Source: Laguncularia racemosa
Taxonomy: Eukaryota > Streptophyta > Magnoliopsida > Myrtales > Combretaceae
Reading direction: 5' to 3'
Assembly: GCA_037954665.1 (NCBI GenBank)
Contig: JBBMOL010000091.1
Coordinates: forward strand, 2,604,001-2,668,000
Length of the DNA stretch: 64,000 bases
Shown piece after piece: positions 24,001-35,140 of this stretch. The first letter of the stretch is position 1, and the number at the start of each line of letters is the position of its first letter. The notes under the pieces are model-generated. The model was not told the DNA's origin and searched no databases. It saw only the letters and a program-made list of their open reading frames with translations. The position numbers were made by a program, and so were the translations under genes.

Positions 24001-24680
24001 ATGCGATGTGATGTTCTCGAGCTCAAAGGGGATAACTATAAGGTTTGGAAGGAGAGGGTTCTCCTTCATTTGGGATGGATGGACATTGATTATGCTATAA
24101 GGAAAGAGGAGCCTCTTGCAGTAACTGAAACCAGCACTCCAGATGCGATAAGTTTTTATGAAAAATGGGAGCGATCCAATCGCTTATCAGTTATGTTCAT
24201 AAAGACTAAAATTTCTACTAGTATCAGGGGCTCTGTCGAGCAATATAAAAGGGTCCAAGATTTGCTGAAGGCCATTGATGAGCAATTTGCTACTTCAGAC
24301 AAGGCAATGGCCAACACCCTAATTATAGAGCTTTCAACTCTAAGACTCACTAGCGTTAAGGGTGTGCGTGATCATATCATGCGCATGAGGGATATTGCGG
24401 CCCAATTGAAGGCATTAGAGGTTGAGTTATCAGAATCCTTCCTAGTTCACTACATTCTTTGCACTTTACCTCAACAGTATCGCCCATTTAAGATATCCTA
24501 TAACACACATAAGGATAAATGGTCAATTAATGAATTATTGACCATGTGTGTTCAGGAAGAGGGCAGACTGCTTATGGAGGAAAAGAAAAAGGAGAATGTG
24601 AACTTAACTACTCATGAGAAGAGCAAAAGAAGGGATCAGGCCAAGGACAAAGGGAAAGGGAAAATCCCTCCCATAAAGGA
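24001..24680 (+). pseudogene. C1 gag, N-terminal part (interrupted by G1)
   Basis: Open from ATG 24001 to the G1 insertion at 24681, about 226 residues. It has the copia gag pattern (LKGDNYKVWKERVLLHLG near the start, then the UBN2-type gag domain with WERSNRLSVMFIKTKI and FATSDKAMANTLI, and a basic tail). Gag forms the virus-like particle that packages element RNA. The frame breaks only because G1 sits in it: after the AAGGA duplication it resumes at 51811 with the zinc-knuckle region. The start is the first ATG after an in-frame stop; the true start may be slightly upstream if the leader is spliced. Confidence 0.9.
24676..24680 (+). repeat. Left target-site duplication of G1 (AAGGA)
   Basis: AAGGA just before the G1 LTR; the twin is at 51806-51810. 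Confidence 0.93.
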
Positions 24681-24826
24681 TGACGCAGCGAGGAAAACGT
24701 AAAACTGAGACCAATTCTAGGATTGGAACTTAAGAATAAACAAAGATGAATCAGAGTCTATTCGGGAATTAACTCAATTGCTCACAATTGAAGATTAAGA
24801 GAAAACCATTTCTCGAAATGTGTTTC
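24681..24826 (-). repeat. G1 3' LTR, left part (before G2)
   Basis: Begins TGACGCAG like 51289; stops at the G2 insertion. The LTR resumes at 35141 after G2 and the second GTTTC. Confidence 0.93.
24822..24826. repeat. Left target-site duplication of G2 (GTTTC)
   Basis: GTTTC directly before the G2 LTR and again at 35136-35140 directly after it. The uninterrupted G1 LTR at 51289-51805 has GTTTC once at this spot. Confidence 0.95.
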
Positions 24827-26451
24827 TGATGGGTGTCGAATCCAACAAAAATAAAACCTACTCCTAGACAATTATATGATTTGTGTATAGTAGTGAGTAG
24901 GGTTGTATCCACAGGGATTGGTTAAATACATTTCTATTAAAAGAGATTAGAAAGGAAAAGAAGAATGGGGGGTTTTGTTTGCGAATCAAAATAATATTGA
25001 AACCAGATAATAAAAATGAATCATGATAAGAGCTTAGCCAAAGGAATCAAGATAGTTTAATTCTAGGAATTGATCATCGATGCAAATATTTTCTATCCTT
25101 TATCCAAGATAAACTGATTATGGTTATTAACAAGCTCTAATAACCTATCCCTCCTTACTTTCTTGATAATCAAAACAAGCTCTTTGATTATTTCTCTTAT
25201 CGATTAGACAACCCTAAACAAGCTCTTAGGATTTAATCTATCAATAGCATTAAAAACAAGAGAGACTACCAATTCATGCCAATAGATTATAAGATAACCT
25301 ATTTAAACAAGATCATATATCTCCATAACATGAATTCAACTATCTATTTTATAATCAAACATGTTATTGTGTCACCAAAACTAGAATTATCAAACAATTA
25401 CGGATTTGACGTACTAGTTGACAATATATTAACTTGCTAATTGAGTAGAAGAGCTCTAATTCATACCAATCAACAAAGATAATATTGACAAAACTTCCAG
25501 AAGATATATAAATATCCAAAAACAAAGAATAGATTAAAGACAAATCAGTTAGATCTCACAATTCGTGGAGAACTAAACTTCAATGATCCTTTGGCTAGAA
25601 AATTTGCTTAGCTACACATGTTCATCCTCAAAACGAAAGTTAAAAGAGAAAACATGAAAAAGTCTTTGTTGCTAGTGGCCCTTGCTCTACCTCTCCTTCT
25701 TCCTTCTCGTCCCAAAAGCTTTCTTTGTCCTCTAGGGTTGGTTCTATTTATATTGTTAAAGGAATGGCAAAGGATCTTTAGCTAGCAAGATACGAATATA
25801 TCTTTCCTTTTTCAAGTAAATCTCAAGAAGTGAATAATCGTCCGCCTGGCACGCCCACAAACACGGCAAGATTTAGAACCGTGCCTTCCTCTGTTGATAA
25901 TTCACATATCATCATCCGTGTTCAGTGTGTGCCACGGCTTCCAACACGGCCAGATCTCAAGCCATGCCTTCCTTTGGTCGATGTTCCACAATTTCTCATT
26001 CTTGTTCAGTGTATGGCACAGCTTCCACCACGGCTAGATCACAAGCCGTGCCTCTCTCTGTTGATAGTCCACATTTCCTCCTTCTTGTTCAGTGTATGGC
26101 ACGGTTTCTACCATGGCCAGATCACAAACCGTGCCTCCCTCTGTTGATTCTTCAAGACAGATACACTGCCGTGTACTTTAACCGTGTATCTTTCTATTGA
26201 TTCCAAACCAAGTACACGGCTGTGTACTTCAAATACACGCCCATGTACTTTCCTCCGGTGGTGTAAATCCTTGTCTTTGATCCAAATTGTAGATAACTTC
26301 TCTAAATCACTTGAATTAGCACTCTTGACTCCATTAAACCTGATTTATCACCATAATAAAATTAAGTACCATTTCCTTATGATTTCTATAAAATCAATAA
26401 TAAATTAACACAATTCATATTATAAAGATTGAGTATAAAATGACTCTATCA
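24827..26451 (-). repeat. G2 3' LTR
   Basis: Pairs with 33564-35135. It has many CACGG/CCGTG elements at 25850-26230. Short ORFs here are chance products of LTR sequence. Confidence 0.95.
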
Positions 26452-27872
26452 AATTCCCCTACACTTAAACCCTTGCTTGTCCTCAAGCAATTGAATCAAA
26501 TCAATTGAGAAATCCGTAATAGATTATACGAAATTTCTTTTCATCATTTCAAGCATCTATTCATTTATAATTCATGACTTGTAATTTTAATGTCTACTGC
26601 TCCAACCAAACTGGTTTCCTGTGATTAAATTACCATAGACAAAATTTAATAGCTAATCTAAACAAAACAAACTTTAATCCTCATGTTTAGCAAAAGAACT
26701 TTTATTCTAAAAGTAAATACTTAATTCAATAAGGAAAAACACCCAATTAAACTTCATTGGATATTAGCAAGTATATAATCTTTGCAACATAAAGTAAAAG
26801 CATATAGTATCTACTCTTTCCCTAGATTTTCTCTCTTTTTATTATAAGTCTTATTTCATTCAATGAATTTTTACATTCATGTTCTTTTGATTTAATCAAG
26901 CATCTATTTTGATGGGTTTTTGCCTGCTTCTTTTTCATGAACTTTTGCCTTTTTCGCCTTTATCGTTATAGTGAGTTCATTGAGTCGGCAACATCCCGAG
27001 CTCGTCACTCAAGTGATCGAGTTTTAAGATACCCCTACGGACTCTTCCTCACTCTAACATTCAAGTTTGAATACTCTTAACTCAATTATTTGAATCATTG
27101 GAGTAATGGCTATGCTTGATTATTTTTTTTCACACATTTTTTTTTCAATTATTGCTAGAGTAATAATAGTTATCCGGTTTAAAGGGTTACTATGGAAAAA
27201 GTTTCTTCAACATCTTTCACTAAGTGTTATCATTGTTTCAAAAACAACTTCAAAGAGTATACAGTAACTAATATAACCTAGAAGTAGACTTGTTTATTTT
27301 TCACTTAAGAATTAGACTTACTCTTAAACTTCCAATTCTAAAGCTGAATACAAGGTAAATTTGTTTCTTAAAGATTTCACTACTTAATTTTAACTAAGTA
27401 TTCTAATCACAGCAGTAGGTGAGTAAAACATTTGAACAAGTCAATTTCACATTTTGTAGATGCTTATTACAACATTTAGTACAATCTCCAGATTTCATGA
27501 TAATTTTGAAAAATTTGGCTTGAAATTACTTAAGGACAAACATTCAAAGTATGAGTCAATTCTCTATTCTCTATATTTTATTACCCTCTCCCCCACACTT
27601 AGTTCGAACAGTCTCCGCACTGTTCCTAATTCAGCACAATTAAAGAGGAATTAACAACATAAGGAACATTAGAGAATACCGGTACTTCCCTGGTATAAAG
27701 TGTAGAGTAATTGGAGTTCTCCCCTTAAGCACTAAAGAGTGTCATCTGATGATATATACTCTTGCTGCAGCTAATAAAAAAAATCAAAACAAAACTAAAA
27801 TAAAATAAATTGATATGGGTTGCCTCCCATGAAGCGCCTTTCTTTAATGTCTTTGGCTAAACGTTCCTGTAA
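26452..27872 (-). other. G2 non-coding region between integrase and 3' LTR
   Basis: About 1.4 kb without a supported ORF. It includes TAAGTGTGGGGGAGAG at about 27590 and GGGAGGCAACCC near 27820, stretches commonly seen after pol in Athila-like elements. The env-like gene of some Athila members is not detectable. Confidence 0.6.
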
Positions 27873-29160
27873 TTAATCACAATACTTGGGGTAAGTTAAA
27901 CTGGTTTCTTCAATATTACATACTTGAAATCCTTTATAAAAAGGTTTCAAGCGATGACCATTGACTTTGAAGTTCTTACCAGTTTCAAGACTTGCGATCT
28001 TAACTGCACCATGTGAAAATATGTTAGTGATAACAAAGGGACCAATCCACCATGATCGTAGTTTTCCCGAAAACAACTTCAATCGAGAATGATAAAGTAA
28101 TACTTTTTGACCTACAGAAAAATTCTTTCGGGAAATCATTTGATCATGAAAATCCTTTGTTTTTTCCTTGTAGATTTTAGTACTCTCATAAGCTTCTCTT
28201 CGAATTTCCTCAAGTTCTTGTAATTGAAGTTTTCTGTGCTCACCAACTTCATCCATTTGCATGTTACATTGTTTTACAACCCAGTACGCCCTATGTTCCA
28301 ACTCCACAGGGAGATGACACGGTTTGCCAAATATCAAACAGTAAGGAGACATACCTATAGGGGTCTTGTAAGCTGTCCGATAAGCCCATAATGCATCTTC
28401 AAGTCTTGTACTCCAATCCTTCCTGCTTGGATTGACGGTTTTTTTCCAGAATAGACTTAATTTCTCAATTTGAAACTTCTGCCAATCCATTGGTTTGAGG
28501 GTGGTATGCGGTGGAAGTGCGATGAGTGACCTTGTACTTTTTAAGTAGAGTTTCCACTACTCTATTACAAAAGTGTGTGCCACGATCACTGATAAGAGCC
28601 TTTGGTGTCCCGAACCTAGCAAAAATATGAGATTTAACAAAATCCACAACAACTTTGGCATCATTAGTTCGGGTCGCTTTGGCTTCTACCCATTTTGAAA
28701 CATATTCCACAGCAAGAAGGATGTAAACATTACCGAAAGAAGGAGGAAAAGGACCCATAAAGTCAATACCCCATATATCAAATATTTCACATGCAAGAAT
28801 AGGGGTAAGTGGCATTTGGTCTCTACGTCCTAAGTTGCCAATTTTTTGACATCGTTCACAAGACTTACAAAACATAAAAGAATCACGAAACAATGTAGGC
28901 CAAAACAAACCACACCCTAATACCTTTTGAGCTGTCCTCTTAGGGCCAAAATGTCCACCACATGCATATGAATGACATAATTGCAAGACAGAAGGAATAT
29001 CGTCTTGAGAAATACACCTTCTAATGATTTGATCAGCATAATTTTTCCACAAATACGGATCATCCCATACATAGTACTTAGCATCACTTTTAATTTTATC
29101 TTTTTGAGCCCTAGACAAATCACTTGGTAGTGTCTTAGTAACCAAATAGTTGACAATATC
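27873..29160 (-). pseudogene. G2 integrase (two stops, one frameshift)
   Basis: In order: an H-H-C-C zinc site (HSYACGGH with CKSCERCQK), the core with D in WGIDFMGPF, D in LISDRGTHF and E in NGLAEVS, then a C-terminal DNA-binding part ending SLTYPKYCD. Integrase joins element cDNA to host DNA in the nucleus. A stop at about 29166 (TAG for Trp), TGA at 28465-28467 after the catalytic E, and a one-base gain in an A-run near 28446 split the frame. All three catalytic acids remain. Confidence 0.92.
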
Positions 29161-29316
29161 AGCATACTACGGAATTGTCTTTTGAATAGAAAAGAGATGC
29201 TCATCTGGAAAATCATCTTGCATTGGTATTGACCCTTCACTAATAAGTATTCTACTGAGGTGGTCGGCAACTAAATTTTCAGAGCCTTTCCTATCGCGTA
29301 TTTCCAGATCAAACTC

Positions 29317-31452
29317 TTATAATAAGAGTATCCATCGAATAAGTCTTGGTTTCGCCTCCTTCTTCGCGAGCAGATATTTGAGAGCTGCATGATCAGAGTA
29401 AACAATTACCTTAGTACCAAGTAAATATGATCTGAATTTTTCTAATGCAAAAACAACAGCTAAGAGTTCTTTTTCCGTTGTGGAATAGTTGCATTGAGCA
29501 CTATCCAATGTTCTGGAAGCATAATAAATGACATGGGAAGCTCTTCCAACTCTTTGGCCAAGAACGGCTCCAACTGCATAATTGCTCACATCACACATAA
29601 TTTCAAAGGGAAGGTTCCGGTCAGGTGGTTGGATGATTGGAACAGAAGTTAACTTATCCCTTAATGTGTCAAAAGCATGCTTGCAAGCCTCATCGAACTC
29701 AAATGTCACTTCTTTTTGCAGCAATCTGCATAGGGGTTGTGTAATCTTGGAAAAATCCTTGATGAAGCGTCGATAGAATCCTGCACTCCTAAGAAAAGAG
29801 CGAATATCCCGTACACTTACAGGGTAAGGTAGAGATTTAATCAATTCTACTTTAGCTTTATCGACTTCAAGCCCCTTAGAAGATACAATATGACCTAGAA
29901 TTAGACTCTGTTCAACCATAAAGTGACATTTTTCATAGTTCAACACAAGACTCTTATCTATACATCTTTGAAGCACTTTTGTAAGGTTAGTCAAACATGA
30001 ATCAAAAGAGTTACCATAGACAGTGAAGTCATCCATGAAAACCTCTATGATATTCTCCACATAATATGAAAATATACTAACCATACACCTTTGGAATGTG
30101 GTTGGGGCATTGCAAAGCCCAAAAGGCATCCTTCGATACGCAAAAGTACCGAATGGACATGTAAAAGTAGTCTTCTCTTGATCTTCTGGTGCCACTGGAA
30201 TTTGATGAAAACCTGAATAACCATCAAGACAACAATAGTGAGAATGGCCAGCCAAACGTTCAAGCATCTGATCAAGAAAAGGAAGAGGGAAGTGATCTTT
30301 TCTAGTTGACGCATTTAACTTCCTATAATCAACACAAACCCTCCATCCATTCTGAACCCGAGTAGGAATTAACTCACCATCAGAGTTTTTAATCACAGTT
30401 AAGCCCGTTTTCTTTGGAACAACTTGAATTGGACTTACCCATTTGCTATCGGAAATTGGATAGATCATACCTGCCTCAAGCAATTTCAAGATTTCTTTCT
30501 TAACTACATCCATCATAGGTGGGTTCAAACGACGCTGAACTTCCCTTGAAGGTTTGCAATTATCTTCCATTAATATCTTGTGCATGCATGTGGATGGGCT
30601 TAGTCCTTTGATATCAGCTATGGACCATCCAATGGCTTCTTTATACTCTCTTAACACCCGAATCAACTTTTCTTCTTCTAAAGTACTTAGTTTATTAGAG
30701 ACTATCACAGCAAGAGTTTCATTTTCTCCTAAGAAAATATACTTTAGATGTTTGGGTAAGGGTTTTAATTCCAGCTTTGGTGCCTGCACAATGGAGGGAA
30801 GAAGTCTTGTGTTAGAAGGGGGTAAATTAATGTAGGATACATCATACCTGATAGGTTTTAACGATTCTAACTCCCAAATCATGTCCTGCAAATCAGAGGA
30901 TATTACAAGCTTCTCCTTAAGAGTTTTCAATGCATTAATAGTAAGACTCCTATTAAGTACGATTTTCAACTCATCATCGTCTATCAAGTCAAATGTAGCC
31001 TGTGTTAATGGGTCAATAACATCCACAACAAAAATAGGGGAGATATCACTAGGATATTTCATGGCATCATAAATGTTAAATTTAATCACTTCACCATCAA
31101 ATTCCATAGTGAGGTTACCGTCATGTACATCAATTTTCGTTCTAGATGTCTTAAGAAATGGTCTCCCTAATAATATCATTGATGAATTACGAGAATCATC
31201 ATTCTCCATGTCAAGCACATAAAAATCTGTAGGGAAAACCAACCCATTAACTTGTACTAAAACATCTTCTAGGACTCCCTCAGGATAAACATTGGACCTA
31301 TCAGCAAGTTGAACAATAACACCTGTTTCCTTCAAGGGACCAACATTCAAACATTGATAAACAGACAAAGGCATAACATTGATTGAAGCTCCTAAATCAC
31401 ACATAGCTTTAGCGACTCCAAGATTACCTATTTTGCAAGGAATAGTAAACAT
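29317..31452 (-). CDS. G2 protease-RT-RNase H ORF, 711 codons intact
   Basis: The longest open frame in the window. Residues about 15-60 hold the aspartic protease with DLGASINVMP, the D-L-G-A form usual in Athila. RT occupies about residues 330-520, with VCVDYRKLN and the active site VFMDDF, followed by RNase H with EIMCDVSNYAVGAVLG and the later IVYSDHAALK. RT copies element RNA to DNA and RNase H removes the template. The ORF starts at an internal ATG; in the living element it would be read as one Gag-Pol. It stops at a TAA where relatives have Gln (CAA), so that end is itself a nonsense change. Confidence 0.93.
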   Translation of the reverse strand: MFTIPCKIGNLGVAKAMCDLGASINVMPLSVYQCLNVGPLKETGVIVQLADRSNVYPEGVLEDVLVQVNGLVFPTDFYVLDMENDDSRNSSMILLGRPFLKTSRTKIDVHDGNLTMEFDGEVIKFNIYDAMKYPSDISPIFVVDVIDPLTQATFDLIDDDELKIVLNRSLTINALKTLKEKLVISSDLQDMIWELESLKPIRYDVSYINLPPSNTRLLPSIVQAPKLELKPLPKHLKYIFLGENETLAVIVSNKLSTLEEEKLIRVLREYKEAIGWSIADIKGLSPSTCMHKILMEDNCKPSREVQRRLNPPMMDVVKKEILKLLEAGMIYPISDSKWVSPIQVVPKKTGLTVIKNSDGELIPTRVQNGWRVCVDYRKLNASTRKDHFPLPFLDQMLERLAGHSHYCCLDGYSGFHQIPVAPEDQEKTTFTCPFGTFAYRRMPFGLCNAPTTFQRCMVSIFSYYVENIIEVFMDDFTVYGNSFDSCLTNLTKVLQRCIDKSLVLNYEKCHFMVEQSLILGHIVSSKGLEVDKAKVELIKSLPYPVSVRDIRSFLRSAGFYRRFIKDFSKITQPLCRLLQKEVTFEFDEACKHAFDTLRDKLTSVPIIQPPDRNLPFEIMCDVSNYAVGAVLGQRVGRASHVIYYASRTLDSAQCNYSTTEKELLAVVFALEKFRSYLLGTKVIVYSDHAALKYLLAKKEAKPRLIRWILLL

Positions 31453-31485
31453 ACCTGAATCCTTACATTTAGGAGGAAGCTTCTT

Positions 31486-33120
31486 CTAAAGAATAGCTGA
31501 AACATTCTCACCCACATTAATCTTTTCATTACCTTTCAGCTTTCTTTTGTTAGTGCACAATTCTTTGAGAAATTTAGCATAACGAGGTACTTGCTTAATT
31601 GCATCAAGCAAAGGAATATTTACCTCAACTTTGCGAAAAGTTTCAAGAATCTCTTTTTCTTCAGCTTCATTCTTAGTTTTCGCTAATCTAGAAGGGAAAG
31701 GAGGTGCTGTTATCATGACCTTTGGTGATTCAACGAGGGATCCTCTAGTCTGGTTGTTCTGCTGGCTCGGAGTTGCAGTCTCTTTCTCCGTCTCTTCCTC
31801 AAGATTAGATCGGTGTCCTTTCTCATTTGATCCCTGCAATTTCGTTCCACTTCTCAAGGTAATTGCATTAGCACTTTGCTTTGGATTTGTGATAGTCTGA
31901 GAGGGTAACTTACCTTGAGTTTCTAACCTGTTTATAGACGAAGCAAGTTGGCTTACCTGATTTTCCAAGTTGTGAATGCTCTGCTTTGTCTCATCCTGAA
32001 ATTGTTTTGTATTAACAGCAAGTGATTCAACAATTTCCTCAAGAGACATACCTGAAGTGGAAGGAGCTTGTGGGGCTTGGTTTGATGGCTTAGGTTGGAA
32101 TTATTGGAAATTTTGTGGTTTATTGCCATATCTGAAGTTAGGATGATCCCTCCATCCAGGATTATAAGTATTCGAGTAGAGATCATATTTCCTCTACGGC
32201 TGTCCTGGGAATCCTCCTACAGCATTGGCATGCTCATGATTGTCATCGTGCAATGTGAGACACATGTCGGTAGGATGATTAGGAGCAGCACAAATTCCAC
32301 AAGTCTTCACCTGCTGTGTATTTCCAAGAGCTATCTGCTGTACAAAGGAGGTTAGGTTAGAAATTTGATGTTCAAGGTTAGAAACACTTACCTCATTTAC
32401 CTTCCTTGAAGATGTATCATGCCTATACCCAAATTGTTGCGAATTAGCAGCCATAATGGAGATCTATTCCCTAGCTTGACCAGGGGTTTTATTCACAATG
32501 GCGCCTCCACTAGCAGCATCCATCATCTTCCTCTCCATCGGAAGCAGGCCTTCATAGAAGTATTGAATGAGAAGTTGTTCAGATATCCCATGTTGTAGAC
32601 AGCTTGCGCAAAGTTTCTTGAACCTCTCCCAATACTCATGAAGAGTCTCGGTATCCCTTTGTTTGATGCCACAAATCTCTCTTCTTATACCAGCGGCTTT
32701 AGATGCAGGGAAAAATTTGTCCAAGAAGAGCCTCACCATATCTGTCCAAGTGGTTATAGAACCTGGAAGCAAATAAAACAACCAATCTTTAGCTCTAGTA
32801 CTTAAAGAAAATGGAAAAGCACGTAACTTGATTTGATCGTCGGTTATTCCTTGCGGCTTCATACTAGAACACACTATATGAAACTCTTTCAAATGTTTGT
32901 GAGGATCTTCATTCTCAAGACCATGAAAGGTGGGTAGCAGATGTATCAAACCGGATTTCAATTCAAACTCAATAGCCAATTCAGGATATTGAATACAAAG
33001 TGGTTGTTGATTTACATCCGATGCAGCCAATTCTCTTAATGTTCTTTCAGGATTTGCCATATCTTCTTCTTTTTCGGAATCAATGGATGAATCAGACAAA
33101 TCCGATGCCAAGTTCAGTCC
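31486..33120 (-). pseudogene. G2 gag (several stops; N-terminus separated by an insertion)
   Basis: Athila-type gag: MANPERTLRELAASD, NQQPLCIQYPEL, the retrotrans_gag core (FHGLENEDPHKHLKEF, KDWLFYLLPGSITTW, LHEYWERFKKLCASC) and a CCHC knuckle CGICAAPNHPTDMC. Stops at about 32464, 32200, 32100 and 31486 fall mainly at glutamine codons. The N-terminal piece (SSHTGELTYNPEIEKTFKR) lies apart at 33437-33540, cut off by the inserted LTR-tRNA block at 33143-33436. The segment begins without an ATG, as expected if the insertion removed the start from the rest. Confidence 0.9.
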
Positions 33121-33142
33121 AGGGGATGAAGATGATACGTTT

Positions 33143-33217
33143 TATGTTGTAGTATAGTGGTAAGTATTCCCGCCTGTCACGTGGGTGACCCGGGTTCGTT
33201 CCCCGGCAACGGCACCA
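33143..33217 (+). tRNA. Full-length tRNA-Asp(GUC) copy with CCA at the G2 primer site (retro-copy, not a normal gene)
   Basis: Aligns without gaps to all 72 positions of plant tRNA-Asp: D-arm TAGTATAGTGG, anticodon GTC at 33176-33178, variable and T arms, then CCA at 33215-33217. Differences: first three bases TAT for GTC, T for C in the anticodon stem (33182, former CpG), A for G at the discriminator (33214), and T for A58 in the T-loop (33199). The A58 change also damages the internal B-box promoter. Plant tRNA genes do not encode CCA. It abuts a partial LTR end of G2, in antisense to the element, exactly where the 18-nt primer site should be. It is best read as a reverse-transcribed primer tRNA. 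Confidence 0.9.
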
Positions 33218-33220
33218 AAA

Positions 33221-33436
33221 TTTGATGGGTGTCGAATCCAACAAAAATAAAACCTACTCCTAGACAATTATATGATTTGTGTATAGTAGTGAGTAGGGTC
33301 GTATCCACAGGGATTGGTTAAATATATTTCTATTAAAAGAGATTAGAAAGGAAAAGAAGAATGGGGGGTTTTGTTTGTGAATCAAAATAATATTGAAACC
33401 AGATAATAAAAATGAATAATGATAAGAGCCTAGCTT
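33221..33436 (-). repeat. Second, partial G2 LTR end (216 bp)
   Basis: Matches the first 216 bp (plus sense) of the G2 LTR, TTGATGGGTGTCG to GATAAGAGCCTAG, then switches to gag sequence. The junction shares CTAGC with the LTR continuation. In element sense it is the 3' end of an LTR, as expected for R-U5. Confidence 0.92.
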
Positions 33437-33540
33437 CTCTTTGTTGTCTCTTAAAAGTCTTCTCAATCTCTGGATTATAAGTAAGTTCACCTGTATGAGA
33501 AGAACGAGTCATACAAGAATAGAAATAAATTTGACACCAA
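33437..33540 (-). pseudogene. G2 gag N-terminal piece
   Basis: Minus-strand frame reads SSHTGELTYNPEIEKTFKRQ and then REAR before hitting the inserted LTR end. It continues in relatives into the gag part now starting near 33120. Confidence 0.8.
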
Positions 33541-33563
33541 TCCCCCGCAACGGCACCAAAATT
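33541..33563 (-). other. G2 ordinary primer-binding site (tRNA-Asp)
   Basis: On the minus strand TGGTGCCGTTGCGGGGGAT, next to the complete 5' LTR. It matches the last 18 nt of tRNA-Asp with two changes and loses similarity at position 58, the normal reverse-transcription stop. Confidence 0.9.
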
Positions 33564-35135
33564 TGATGGGTATCGAATCCAACAAAAATAAAACCTACTC
33601 CTAGACAATTATATGATTTGTGTATAGTAGTGAGTAGGGTCGTATCCATAGGGATTGGTTAAATATATTTCTATTAAAAGATATTAGAAAGGAAAAGAAG
33701 AATGGGAGGTTTTGTTTGCGAATCAAAATAATATTGAAACCAGATAATAAAAATGAATAATGATAAGAGCCTAGCCAAAGGAATCAAAATAGTTTAATTC
33801 TAGGAATTGATCATCGATGTAAATATTTTCTATCCTTTATCCAAGATAAACTGATTATGGTTATTAACAAGCTCTAATAACCTATCCCTCCTTACTTTCT
33901 TGATAATCAAAACAAGCTCTTTGATTATTTCTCTTATCGATTAAACAACCCTAAACAAGCTCTTAGGATTTAATCTATCAATAGCATTAAAAACAAGAGA
34001 GACTACCAATTCATGCCAATAGATTATAAGATAACCTATTTAAACAAGATCATATATCTCCATAACATGAATTTGACTATCTATTTTATAATCAAACATG
34101 TTATTGTGTCACCAAAACTAGAACTATCAAACAATTACGGATTTGACGTACTAGTTGACAATATATTAACTTGCTAACTGAGTAGAAGAGCTCTAATTTA
34201 TACCAATCAGCAAAGATAATATTGACAAAACTTCCAGAAGATATATAAATATCCAAAAACAAAGAATAGATTAAAGACAAATCAGTTAGATCTCACAATT
34301 CGTGGAGAACTAAACTTCAATGATCCTTTGGCTAGAAAATTTGCTTAGCTACACATGTTCATCCTCAAAACGAAAGTTAAAAGAGAAAACATGAAAAAGT
34401 CTTTGTTGCCGGTGGCCCTTGCTCTGCCTCTCCTTCTTCCTTCTCGTCCCAAAAGCTTTCTTTGTCCTCTAGGGTTGGTTCTATTTATATTGTTAAAGGA
34501 ATGGCAGAGGATCTTTAGCTAGTAAGATACGAATATATCTTTCCTTTTTCAAGTAAATCTCGAGAAGTGAATAATCGTCCACCTGGCACGCCTAAAAACA
34601 CGGCAAGATTTAGAACCGTGCCTTCCTCTATTGATAATTCACATATCATCATCCGTGTTCAGTGTGCACCATGTCTTCCAACACGGCCGGATCTCAAGCC
34701 GTGCCTTCCTTTAGTCGATGTTCCGCAATTTCTCATTCTTGTTTAGTGTATGGCACGGCTTCCACCAATGCTAGATCACAAGCCGTGCCTCTCTCTGTTG
34801 ATAGTCCACATTTCCTCCTTCTTGTTCAGTGTATGGCACGGTTTCTACCACGGCCAGATCACAAACCGTGCCTCCCTCTATTGATTCCAAACCAAGTACA
34901 CGGCCGTGTACTTCAAATACACGCCCATGTACTTTCTTCCGGTAGTGTAAATCCTTGTCTTTGATCCAAATTGTAGATGACTTCTCTAAGTCACTTGAAT
35001 TAGCACTCTTGACTCCATTAAACCTGATTTATCACCATAATAAAATTAAGTACCATTTCCTTATGATTTCTATAAAATCAATAATAAATTAACACAATTC
35101 ATACTATAAAGATTGAGTATAAAATGACTCTATCA
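33564..35135 (-). repeat. G2 5' LTR
   Basis: Pairs with 24827-26451. It contains a perfect 20-bp palindrome at 34894-34913 centred on CACGGCCGTG. Confidence 0.95.
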
Positions 35136-35140
35136 GTTTC

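Larger units (their letters stand above)
24827..35135 (-). mobile_element. G2: Athila-type Ty3/gypsy element inside a G1 LTR
   Basis: LTRs 24827-26451 (1625 bp) and 33564-35135 (1572 bp; a 53-bp stretch is missing) start TGATGGGT and end CTATCA, with duplication GTTTC. Minus-sense order: 5' LTR, tRNA-Asp primer site, gag, protease, RT, RNase H, integrase, 1.4 kb of non-coding DNA, polypurine AGTGTAGGGGAATT, 3' LTR. The tRNA-Asp primer and the gag and FMDD-type RT are Athila marks. No env-like ORF is seen in the usual place. Downstream of the primer site a second LTR end joined to a full tRNA-Asp copy has been inserted (33143-33436). Most ORFs carry one or two stops. Confidence 0.95.

Noticed and set aside
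25830..26200. ORFs in the G2 LTR, also at 34662-34964
   Set aside because: They lie inside LTRs rich in CACGG repeats, have no domain, and differ between the two LTR copies by indels.
26452..27872. An env-like gene after G2 integrase
   Set aside because: No open frame, signal peptide or membrane segment could be found in 1.4 kb.
30554..31900. Plus-strand ORFs across G2 gag-pol
   Set aside because: Antisense shadows of the Athila polyprotein.
33143..33217. Treating the tRNA-Asp as an ordinary nuclear tRNA gene
   Set aside because: It carries CCA, lacks the invariant A58 of the B box, has a broken acceptor pairing at the 5' end and joins an LTR end at the primer site.
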